A stretch of 5,374 nt of DNA from NCBI GenBank assembly GCA_015520115.1, contig WAQS01000136.1:1-5374 (forward strand), written 5' to 3'. The translations under genes and the position numbers were made by a program. The stretch is from Ferroglobus sp. GTDB lineage: Archaea > Halobacteriota > Archaeoglobi > Archaeoglobales > Archaeoglobaceae. Below, one piece after another: positions 1 to 5,374 of this stretch. Positions within the stretch are counted from its first letter, which is position 1. Each line of letters begins with the position of its first letter. Below the pieces are notes generated by a model. It did no database searches. It saw nothing but the letters and a program-made list of their open reading frames with translations, and was not told the origin of the DNA.

Positions 1-27
1 AGAATATTAAAGTTATCCCGAAAATGT

Positions 28-132
28 ATGTTAACACTGTTAATTTTTCTTTTGATGAAAATTTTTGTTCGTTGCATTTTTGGTATTGCAAACTCCGGAG
101 AAGCTAAACTCCAGCAACTCAAGAAAAAATAA
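28..132 (+). other. Upstream hydrophobic reading frame, possible detached signal peptide of the cytochrome
   Basis: This reading frame is open from the left edge of the window to a TAA at 130-132. It contains ATG codons at 28 and 55. From ATG 28 it reads a hydrophobic stretch (MLTLLIFLLMKIF, then VRCIFGIA), followed by NSGEA and a Lys/Gln-rich tail ending KKK. Basic residues lie just before ATG 28. The layout resembles the n-, h- and c-regions of a signal peptide, and it sits immediately upstream of a cytochrome that needs export but has no leader in its own frame. A -1 shift in the six-A run at 124-129 would join the two readings, giving KKKINVEEIKKK across the junction. No good ribosome binding site is visible before either ATG. 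AT-rich non-coding DNA often reads as hydrophobic, so this may be chance. The rest of 1-134 shows no clear BRE/TATA pair. Confidence 0.3.
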
Positions 133-134
133 AT

Positions 135-1355
135 GTGGAGGAGATAAAGAAGAAGGCTGCGGAAGAGGCTATCGGTAAAGCTATGGTGTTTGCGATAAAT
201 ACGCATTACGACAATCCGGAGACGGCGGAGATAGAAGGTGTTAACGTAAATCCGGAGTTTGGATGTTTCGGCTGCCACTTTGGAAAGGAAGCTGTTCCGA
301 GAATGGTCGAATGGGGCAGATCAGCTCACGGAGGACATCTGCTTGAAGTGAAGGAAAAGGATCTTTCGGCAGCCATATCTGAAGATGTCGCCCCAGCGTG
401 GGTGCATTACGATTTCAAACAGCCTAATTGGCAAGTTTGTCAGAAATGCCACACTTCAACGGGCTTTAGAAACTTCGCCAGCGATCCTGACAATTACAAT
501 CCGGCAAACAATACGTTCTTGCTGAGCGGACAGCAAAAAGAGCTGTTATACTGCTGGGCGTGTCACAAAGTGGAAGATAGAAGTTTTGGTTTGAGAAATC
601 CGGGCAAATTTGAGAAAACCGCGGAATATTCCGAACCGGCAGACAGAATCTCAGCTATCCCAGACCTCGGGGAGGCAAATCTGTGTATGGTCTGTCACTC
701 CGGAAGGATCAGCGGAGAGGCGATAAAGAAAGCTGAAGACATTAAAAAGCACTTCGGAGCGTTTAACTCCCACTACTTAGCGGCTGGAGGAATCATTTTC
801 AGAACGCTGCCCTACGAGTTTGACGGAAGGGAATATACAGATTTCAATCCGCATCAGAACATCGATGGTCTTTGCATCGCATGCCACATGCCGAACGAGG
901 ACCATACATTTGAAGCTGTTGTTGAAGAGAACGGAAAAGTCGAAATTAAAGCTAAGAGTGTCTGTGAAAAATGTCATAAGGACTTAGAAGAGCTTGCGAA
1001 GACGATTGAAGAAAGGAAGAAGCAGTATGAGGAAACTCTAAAATATATAGAGCAACTTCTGGCGGAGAAGGGAATATACTACGATAAAGCAGCTTATCCG
1101 TACTTCTATCCGTCACCTAGTGGTGGAAGAGGACCGCCTAACGCATTCACGGACTGGCCGGATAAAGACACTCTCGGTTCCGCTTACAACCTCAACCTCT
1201 TCGCTCGCGAGCCGGGAGCTTTCGTGCACAATCCAAGTTACGTGAAACAAGTGCTGTACGATACGATAGATTACCTTGACGACGGAGAACTTAACAACTC
1301 GGCGTTAGAGAAAGCCCCAGAGGAGGTCAAAAAATTCCTTGAGGGAGCAAGGTAA
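135..1355 (+). CDS. Hexaheme c-type cytochrome (multiheme, metal-reducer type)
   Basis: Six CxxCH heme c attachment motifs lie at residues 44-48, 102-106, 140-144, 184-188, 247-251 and 277-281. Nine further histidines (24, 65, 68, 91, 206, 213, 240, 257, 365) could supply distal ligands, so bis-His hemes are feasible. After the last heme come a Lys/Glu-rich helix (about 282-312) and a C-terminal module with YNLN, EPGAFVHN and LYDTIDYLDDG. From memory this resembles C-termini of multiheme cytochromes in Geobacter-like metal reducers. The likely role is electron transfer outside the cytoplasmic membrane, since c-type heme attachment occurs there. The partner is unknown. The start is GTG at 135, the only usable in-frame start after the stop at 105-107; the next is Met17 at 183. 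Neither is preceded by a good ribosome binding site, and the N-terminus (MEEIKKKAAEE) has no signal peptide. A frameshift or misread base upstream may hide the true start. No membrane helix is seen. The cytochrome call is firm; the start is doubtful. Confidence 0.93.
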   Translation: MEEIKKKAAEEAIGKAMVFAINTHYDNPETAEIEGVNVNPEFGCFGCHFGKEAVPRMVEWGRSAHGGHLLEVKEKDLSAAISEDVAPAWVHYDFKQPNWQVCQKCHTSTGFRNFASDPDNYNPANNTFLLSGQQKELLYCWACHKVEDRSFGLRNPGKFEKTAEYSEPADRISAIPDLGEANLCMVCHSGRISGEAIKKAEDIKKHFGAFNSHYLAAGGIIFRTLPYEFDGREYTDFNPHQNIDGLCIACHMPNEDHTFEAVVEENGKVEIKAKSVCEKCHKDLEELAKTIEERKKQYEETLKYIEQLLAEKGIYYDKAAYPYFYPSPSGGRGPPNAFTDWPDKDTLGSAYNLNLFAREPGAFVHNPSYVKQVLYDTIDYLDDGELNNSALEKAPEEVKKFLEGAR

Positions 1356-1537
1356 AAACATTATTCCATTTTTTTAATTTTACGAATACGAGAAAGGAAT
1401 GCAAAGAATTCTGTAACCACTTGCAATGAAATGAAAGTCGATTGCGAATTGAAAACCTGTTTTTTATTCCACGATGCTGTCGTTAGCTGTTCAGCTCTTC
1501 CCACTTTCAAACCGGTGCTGGCTGTGAAGGAGTTAGC
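1356..1537. other. Convergent intergenic region
   Basis: These 182 bases separate the 3' ends of the cytochrome gene (+) and the antiporter operon (-). Besides the T-run at 1369-1381, a second plus-strand run of six T (1460-1465) could act as a backup terminator. On the minus strand only weak pyrimidine-rich patches are seen, the longest being five T opposite 1354-1358 at the cytochrome stop codon. No gene, tRNA or strong hairpin is recognised. Confidence 0.6.
1369..1381 (+). terminator. T-run terminator after the cytochrome gene
   Basis: Seven consecutive T residues (1369-1375), then AA and four more T, begin 14 bases after the cytochrome stop codon. No stable hairpin precedes them. This is the usual form of an archaeal intrinsic terminator on the coding strand. 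Confidence 0.6.
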
Positions 1538-3214
1538 TTAAGAAAAAATGAACAGCAGCAAATATACTGCGAAAACCAAGCAGACTATAAGCACTCCGTA
1601 TCCGGGAGTTAGTTCCCTCAGCTTTAGTTGTGTTATAGCTTTCAGCTTTCCGGAAGCTTCGAGTAGCTTTCTGTCAAGCTCTTTGGAGAATTCCGTGAAT
1701 TTCAGGCAATAATAGATGAAATAGTTTCCTACAATCCTTGGAAGCCAGTCTGTGTCGAGGACGATTTTTTCTTCTCCCCTCAACTTCTCCCTCATTATCC
1801 AGAAAGCGAAGAACGTGAAGAGCAAAAGCTGGCTCATGGAGATAACTTTTGCCGGATCGTAGGGGTTGTATTCAACTGGATACGGGAGTAGGGAGTAGAG
1901 AATTTCGTATCCCGGATACGTGCCGAAGAAAATGTTTAAGGCTGCGAGAATCACCATTCCGGCTATCATGTTCTTCGGAGGATCTCTTGCCTCTATCACT
2001 GCTTCTCTTGAGAACCAAACGTTCCACGGAAGCTTCAATCCCGTGTGGAGGAATGTTCCCACCGAAGCTCCTTCAAGGAGGAACCAGATTAAAACGAGGT
2101 GCTCCTCTGCTGAAGCGTAAACCGTCATGTTCTTGCTAACGAATCCGCTGAAAAGGGGAAAGGCTGAAATCGAAAAGGCTCCTATCATGTACAGATAGAA
2201 GGTTACTGGCATGTACTTATAAAGCCCTCCCAGCTCAGTGAACTTGCTTCTTCCAGTGACTTCTATCACAGCTCCCATTCCCATGAAGAGAAGGGCTTTG
2301 TAGAGGATGTGCGTGAAAGCGTGAGATGTGGCTCCATTTATCGCCATAGCCGTGCCTATTCCGACTCCAGCCACCATGTATCCTACCTGGGAAACTATGT
2401 GGTAGGCTAACAGTCTTCTGCCGTCGTTTTCGAGAACTGCAAATATGACACCGTACATCGCCATAATCGCTCCGAGCCACATTAACAGCTCTTCTCCGGC
2501 AAAACCTCTTGCTAAGGCGTAAACTGCACTTTTCGTCGTGAAAGCCGTTAAATAGACAGCTCCGGTAACTGTTGCTTCCGGATACGCATCTGGAAGCCAT
2601 GCGTGAAGAGGAGGGACGGCTGCGTTTATTATAAAACCAAGGAGAATGAGGTAGTAAGCAAGACCAACGTTATTGAAAGCTTTGAACTCTATTGTGTTCG
2701 TTTGCAGCACGTACAAAACAATTCCGGCAAGGAGGAAAAGACCTCCGGTAAGATGCCACAAAGCATATCTAAATCCAGCTTCTTCAGCCTTTTTAGTTCT
2801 CCTGAACCAGATTAGGAAGAGAGAACCTATCGCCATGAGCTCCCAGAAAATGTAGAACGAAAATAAATCTCCGGCGAATACAACTCCCAAAGCGCTTCCG
2901 ACATACACCATCGCTGAAAAATGCTCCAAACTGCTTGAGTGGAGGGCATAGACATTCATCGCTATCGCTGCTATAGAGAAAACGTAGGCAAAAACAAGAG
3001 AGAGCTTGTCGACTCGAATTAATACATCGTAATTCAGAAATTCCGTTTTAAGCTCGAAGGGAAGTTCTCCAAAGTAGCCGAGGGATGTGAGAATGAGAAT
3101 TAAAAGAGAAATCAGAGGTAAAGCAAGAAATATCATCTGCTCAACTCTTCTTGGTCTTAGGAAAGGAAGAAAAATCGCTCCCGCAAGCACAACAATTCCG
3201 GGATGCACCCACAT
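1538..3214 (-). CDS. Proton-conducting antiporter-like membrane subunit (NuoL/MrpD-like, 558 aa)
   Basis: This is an integral membrane subunit of the Mrp antiporter/complex I NuoL-M-N superfamily, expected to move H+ or Na+ across the cytoplasmic membrane. About 16 hydrophobic segments are visible. Family landmarks are Glu125 in TM5 (FYIFWELMA), the PPLHAWLPDAYPEA signature at 201-214, Lys228 in TM8 (TTKSAVY), His302 and Lys306 (THILYKALLF) and Lys361 in TM12 (GFVSKN). The TM7 lysine is absent: Asn197 sits five residues before the PLH signature, where the 490-residue neighbour has Lys218. After TM15 (about 460-474) comes a hydrophilic stretch with LDTDWLPR and a likely amphipathic helix to about 538. 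A final TM follows (539-557), recalling the lateral-helix end of NuoL in shorter form. The ATG start lies one base past the stop of the small upstream gene and has a strong ribosome binding site. It is the last gene of the operon. Family membership is secure; the ion moved and the parent complex are not. Confidence 0.92.
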   Translation of the reverse strand: MWVHPGIVVLAGAIFLPFLRPRRVEQMIFLALPLISLLILILTSLGYFGELPFELKTEFLNYDVLIRVDKLSLVFAYVFSIAAIAMNVYALHSSSLEHFSAMVYVGSALGVVFAGDLFSFYIFWELMAIGSLFLIWFRRTKKAEEAGFRYALWHLTGGLFLLAGIVLYVLQTNTIEFKAFNNVGLAYYLILLGFIINAAVPPLHAWLPDAYPEATVTGAVYLTAFTTKSAVYALARGFAGEELLMWLGAIMAMYGVIFAVLENDGRRLLAYHIVSQVGYMVAGVGIGTAMAINGATSHAFTHILYKALLFMGMGAVIEVTGRSKFTELGGLYKYMPVTFYLYMIGAFSISAFPLFSGFVSKNMTVYASAEEHLVLIWFLLEGASVGTFLHTGLKLPWNVWFSREAVIEARDPPKNMIAGMVILAALNIFFGTYPGYEILYSLLPYPVEYNPYDPAKVISMSQLLLFTFFAFWIMREKLRGEEKIVLDTDWLPRIVGNYFIYYCLKFTEFSKELDRKLLEASGKLKAITQLKLRELTPGYGVLIVCLVFAVYLLLFIFS

Positions 3215-3215
3215 T

Positions 3216-3443
3216 CTACCTCACCTTCTTCAGCTTTTCGTAGTAGTCCTCTTCTTTCATTATGATCTTTCCAATCGATTTCGAGATTACAACGAGGGCT
3301 ATGCACATAACGAAGCCGAAAGCTGCGCTGAAAGCTGGAACCTCCCAGTAGAAATGCCGTTTAGGATGTGCAAAGAAAGTATAAACTACGTCAGCGATTA
3401 TTAAAATCAAGGCGAGGGCGTAAAGCAATCTAAAGCCCCTCAT
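3216..3443 (-). CDS. Small two-helix membrane protein of an antiporter operon (75 aa)
   Basis: Two hydrophobic segments (about residues 5-24 and 36-54) are joined by a short loop with HPKRH and WEVP, and followed by a charged tail (KEEDYYEKLKKVR). The pattern W33-E34, P36, F38, then FGF at 42-44 and an acidic-YY motif near 65-68 looks constrained. From memory, similar small proteins with a WE-x-P-x-F pattern occur between MrpD-like genes in other prokaryotes, but I cannot name the family. An accessory or structural role in the same membrane complex as its neighbours is inferred from position. I chose ATG 3443 because it forms an ATGA overlap with the upstream stop (3440-3442), copying the previous junction, and because a G-rich stretch lies at ribosome-binding distance. 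The alternative ATG at 3458 would add MGGWQ and bury that G-run in the coding sequence. Confidence 0.82.
   Translation of the reverse strand: MRGFRLLYALALILIIADVVYTFFAHPKRHFYWEVPAFSAAFGFVMCIALVVISKSIGKIIMKEEDYYEKLKKVR
3219..3225 (-). promoter_or_regulatory. Ribosome binding site for the 558-aa antiporter subunit
   Basis: On the minus strand this reads GGTGAGG, four bases before the ATG at 3214. It matches the archaeal GGAGGTGA-type Shine-Dalgarno sequence. It lies inside the last codons of the preceding small gene, so translation of the two is probably coupled. Confidence 0.7.
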
Positions 3444-4912
3444 TTGCCAACCCCCCATAAATCGTTAACTGCTTGCTTCGCAAGCTCGAAAACGTTTAAG
3501 GTATCGGGATTAAGGAAAAGAACGATTGAGAAAATTGCCGTGACTGTTAGCGGAACGATCATGTAGATGTAATAGATGTGATCGAATTCTTTGAAATTCA
3601 AACTGCCCCCTCTGAAGAAAGCGTTTCTCACTATCGGCAAGAAATAAACGGCATCGAGCAGAGAGGCGAAGAGGATTGTTGCTAAGGCGAGTAAGTTGTC
3701 GGCATTTATCGTTCCAAAGGCTATGTACCACTTGCTTATGAACCCAGCTGCTGGCGGAATTCCGCTCATTCCGATCGCTCCGACTGTGAAGGCTGCGAAT
3801 GTTAAAGGTAGGCTTTTTCCGAGTCCATCAAGTTCGCTGACTTTATCCTTGCCGCTTATCACGGCTATCGCTCCGGCGCAAAGGAACAGGGTTATTTTCA
3901 TGTATCCGTGGAAGGGGATGTGCATGGCAGCTCCGATAAATGCTGATGGATTAAGCATGGCAGCTCCAAGCATTATGAAGGAGAGCTGGTTTATGGTTGA
4001 GTAGGCGATTCTCCTTTTCAGGTTGTCTTCCCCTATCGCAAGCAAATTTGCTACGATCATCGTAAATCCAGCCACTATCGCTAAGATCGCCCCAAGGTTT
4101 AGCTCACTCATGAGTTCAACGCCGTAAATGTAGTAGACGACCCTCATAACTCCGAAAACTCCTGCTTTTACAACTGCAACAGCATGTAGTAAAGCTGAAA
4201 CTGGCGCCGGAGCTACCATGGCTGTTGGAAGCCAGGAATGCAGTGGCATGTAAGCGGCTTTGACAAAACCGAGGAGGAAAAGTATGAATAAAGCTTTTAG
4301 AGCAAATTCGTCTCCGAAAAGAATTCCTCCGGCTTTAAAATCTGTCGTTCCGGTGAGCCAGTAGGTTATCACCGACGCAGCTAACAAAGCTCCTCCAGAA
4401 GGTAGGAGATACGCTAAGTATCTCCTTCCGGCTGAGATCGCTTCCTTACTTTCCTCGTGGGCAACAAGCGGATATGTGCTGATTGTGAGAAGCTCGTAAA
4501 AAACGTAAAACGTGATTAAATTTTTTGAGAAAGCAATCCCAAAAGCTGAAAATAACGCTACGGCAAAACTGAAGAAAAATCTCGTTTGAGCATGCTCTTT
4601 TAAAGCTCTCATGTATCCTATGGAGTATATCGAGACGAGTATCCAGAGAGAAGAAGACGTTACGGCGAAAATCGTCCCGAAAGCATCGGCTTTAAAGGAA
4701 AAATCTATTCCCGGAGCTATGCTGAAAAGAGATACTTCCACTGGACCTTCAAGAACTTCTTTTGAAAGGAGGAAGATTGAGAGAAAGCTGATTATCGAAG
4801 CAGCTATTGTAACTGCTTCTCTCAAGTTTGGATGTTTTCTTAAGAGAAGTATGAATATCGAAGCGATTCCGGGGGTGAATACTGCCAGAATTAAAAGCTC
4901 TTCTGCTCTCAT
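3440..4912 (-). CDS. Proton-conducting antiporter-like membrane subunit (MrpD/NuoN-like, 490 aa)
   Basis: This is a full-length subunit of the Mrp/NuoL-M-N superfamily, close to the usual length of about 490-500 residues with about 14 membrane segments. All expected ion-path residues are present: Glu140 in TM5 (FYVFYELLT), Lys218 in TM7 (GFVKAAYMPLHSWLP), His243 and Lys249 in TM8 (HAVAVVKAGVFG), His331, His335 and Lys339 (HIPFHGYMKITLF), and Lys394 in TM12 (GIPPAAGFISKWY). It is therefore expected to be a working proton or cation channel half, in contrast to its 558-residue neighbour. The closest subgroup by motif is MrpD/NuoN-like; NuoM proteins usually carry Glu rather than Lys at the TM12 position. 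The start overlaps the stop of the upstream subunit in an ATGA (4909-4912), with GGGGTGGT just before it. The end overlaps the next gene in another ATGA (3440-3443). It could serve an Mrp antiporter, an Fpo/Fqo-type complex or a membrane-bound hydrogenase; nothing in the window decides. Confidence 0.93.
   Translation of the reverse strand: MRAEELLILAVFTPGIASIFILLLRKHPNLREAVTIAASIISFLSIFLLSKEVLEGPVEVSLFSIAPGIDFSFKADAFGTIFAVTSSSLWILVSIYSIGYMRALKEHAQTRFFFSFAVALFSAFGIAFSKNLITFYVFYELLTISTYPLVAHEESKEAISAGRRYLAYLLPSGGALLAASVITYWLTGTTDFKAGGILFGDEFALKALFILFLLGFVKAAYMPLHSWLPTAMVAPAPVSALLHAVAVVKAGVFGVMRVVYYIYGVELMSELNLGAILAIVAGFTMIVANLLAIGEDNLKRRIAYSTINQLSFIMLGAAMLNPSAFIGAAMHIPFHGYMKITLFLCAGAIAVISGKDKVSELDGLGKSLPLTFAAFTVGAIGMSGIPPAAGFISKWYIAFGTINADNLLALATILFASLLDAVYFLPIVRNAFFRGGSLNFKEFDHIYYIYMIVPLTVTAIFSIVLFLNPDTLNVFELAKQAVNDLWGVGK
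3447..3456 (-). promoter_or_regulatory. G-rich ribosome binding site that decides the small gene's start
   Basis: On the minus strand, GGGGGGTTGG lies three bases before ATG 3443. It resembles the GGGGTGGTTGG stretch directly before the ATG of the preceding gene at 4912. This favours 3443 over the upstream ATG at 3458, whose own last base is the first G of the run. Confidence 0.45.
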
Positions 4913-5374
4913 CCAACCACCCCAAGAGTTTTTGCTATACTCTCAAGGAACACCACTCCCTTAGCCAGCCAGAACACTCCTGCAAGGATGCAGAGAATGG
5001 CAAGTATCAAAGCTGGGTAGAGCATCAAAGCTGGAAGATCGTCTCTTTTGACTTCTCCATGATGCCCTTTCATGTACAATGCCTCGATAACCCTCCAGAA
5101 GTAAACCAAGCTAAGAAGAGAGCTTGCAATCATTACGGCTATGAATCCAAATTGTCCGGTCTCAAGAGAAGCGAGGATGATGTAGAATTTCGTAACGAAT
5201 CCCGCAGTAGGTGGAATTCCTATCATGGAAATTGCAGCTACGGTGAATGCCGCAGCTGAGAACGGCATCCTTCTTCCGAGCCCTTCAAGCTCCTCTATTC
5301 TTTTCGCATTGGTTTTGTATATGAAACCGCATGCGACCATGAATAAAGTGGCTTTCATGAGCGAGTGATTTAAG
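4909..5374 (-). CDS. Proton-conducting antiporter-like membrane subunit, C-terminal part only
   Basis: Only the last 154 residues are in the window. The frame stays open through the right edge and the first visible residues, LNHSLMKATLF, match the mid-protein H-x-x-x-K-x-x-LF motif of the family. The Met at 5358 is therefore internal and the gene begins beyond 5374. About four membrane segments remain. The GIPPTAGFVTKFY stretch carries the TM12 lysine (visible residue 62). From GLG through KxYI the protein aligns closely with the next gene: both have GLG, AAFTV, GIPP, AGF, K and YI in register. They are therefore paralogues from duplication within the MrpD/NuoN-like branch, closer to each other than to the 558-residue subunit. 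The stop overlaps the next start in ATGA. The role is presumably another ion-translocating subunit of the same membrane complex. The missing TM5 and TM7-8 residues cannot be judged. Confidence 0.9.
   Translation of the reverse strand, partial: LNHSLMKATLFMVACGFIYKTNAKRIEELEGLGRRMPFSAAAFTVAAISMIGIPPTAGFVTKFYIILASLETGQFGFIAVMIASSLLSLVYFWRVIEALYMKGHHGEVKRDDLPALMLYPALILAILCILAGVFWLAKGVVFLESIAKTLGVVG
4916..4923 (-). promoter_or_regulatory. Ribosome binding site for the 490-aa antiporter subunit
   Basis: On the minus strand this reads GGGGTGGT, three bases before the ATG at 4912 and inside the last codons of the upstream subunit. It supports the ATGA-overlap start and translational coupling. Confidence 0.5.

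Noticed and set aside
20..36. Possible BRE/TATA element (CGAAAATGTATGTTAA) for the cytochrome
   Set aside because: It is a poor match to the archaeal consensus and lies about 100 bases from the annotated start, so it is not distinguishable from general AT-richness.
137..143. GGAGGAG, a perfect-looking Shine-Dalgarno sequence just after the GTG start
   Set aside because: No ATG, GTG or TTG follows at a usable distance. It encodes Glu-Glu in the cytochrome frame.
1485..1496. AGCTG-TT-CAGCT inverted repeat as a terminator hairpin
   Set aside because: It has only five pairs and a two-base loop, with no T-run following on either strand.
2235..2600. 121-codon minus-strand open frame inside the 558-aa subunit gene
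   Set aside because: It lies wholly within a well-supported gene in another frame. Its Ser/Arg/His-rich translation has no recognisable domain.
3087..3404. 105-codon plus-strand open frame opposite the small membrane protein
   Set aside because: It is antisense to two coupled genes with good binding sites, and the translation looks non-coding.
3444..3458. ATG at 3458 as the start of the small membrane protein
   Set aside because: It gives a 15-base longer overlap and places the G-rich binding site inside the coding sequence. ATG 3443 makes the same ATGA junction as the previous gene pair.
4611..4964. 117-codon plus-strand open frame opposite the 490-aa subunit start
   Set aside because: It is antisense to conserved family sequence and lacks any recognisable motif.
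5356..5358. Met at 5358 as the start of the right-edge gene
   Set aside because: The frame stays open to the window edge and the residues before it complete a conserved mid-protein motif.

Overview
The window looks archaeal, most like a hyperthermophilic Archaeoglobales-type genome such as Ferroglobus, Geoglobus or Archaeoglobus. The grounds are a multiheme c-type cytochrome resembling those of metal reducers, frequent AGA/AGG arginine and ATA isoleucine codons, GGTG-type ribosome binding sites, tightly overlapping genes, and T-run terminators without strong hairpins. This assignment is inference from sequence style; no marker gene fixes it.

Layout. Positions 1-134 are an AT-rich leader. Positions 135-1355 (+) encode a hexaheme c-type cytochrome of about 406 residues that has no visible signal peptide from its only in-frame start. 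A hydrophobic reading lies just upstream in another frame. Positions 1356-1537 are a short convergent intergenic region with plus-strand T-runs. From 1538 to the right edge, everything is one minus-strand operon. In transcription order it holds: an antiporter-like membrane subunit truncated by the window edge (4909 to beyond 5374), a complete 490-residue MrpD/NuoN-like subunit (3440-4912), a 75-residue two-helix membrane protein (3216-3443) and a 558-residue NuoL/MrpD-like subunit (1538-3214). Junctions are ATGA overlaps or a 1-base gap, so the genes are almost certainly co-transcribed and translationally coupled.

Function. The three large minus-strand proteins belong to the proton-conducting membrane transporter family shared by Mrp Na+/H+ antiporters, complex I (NuoL/M/N), Fpo/Fqo complexes and membrane-bound hydrogenases. 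Three such subunits plus a small membrane protein, with no redox subunit in view, best fit an Mrp-like cation/proton antiporter or the ion-pumping arm of a larger complex. The deciding genes lie beyond 5374. The cytochrome is convergently transcribed, so a joint function with the antiporter operon is not shown; it probably acts in extracytoplasmic electron transfer.

The points most worth a second look are the missing or out-of-frame signal peptide of the cytochrome, the Asn in place of the usual TM7 lysine in the 558-residue subunit, and the conserved-looking small membrane protein between the two antiporter subunits.
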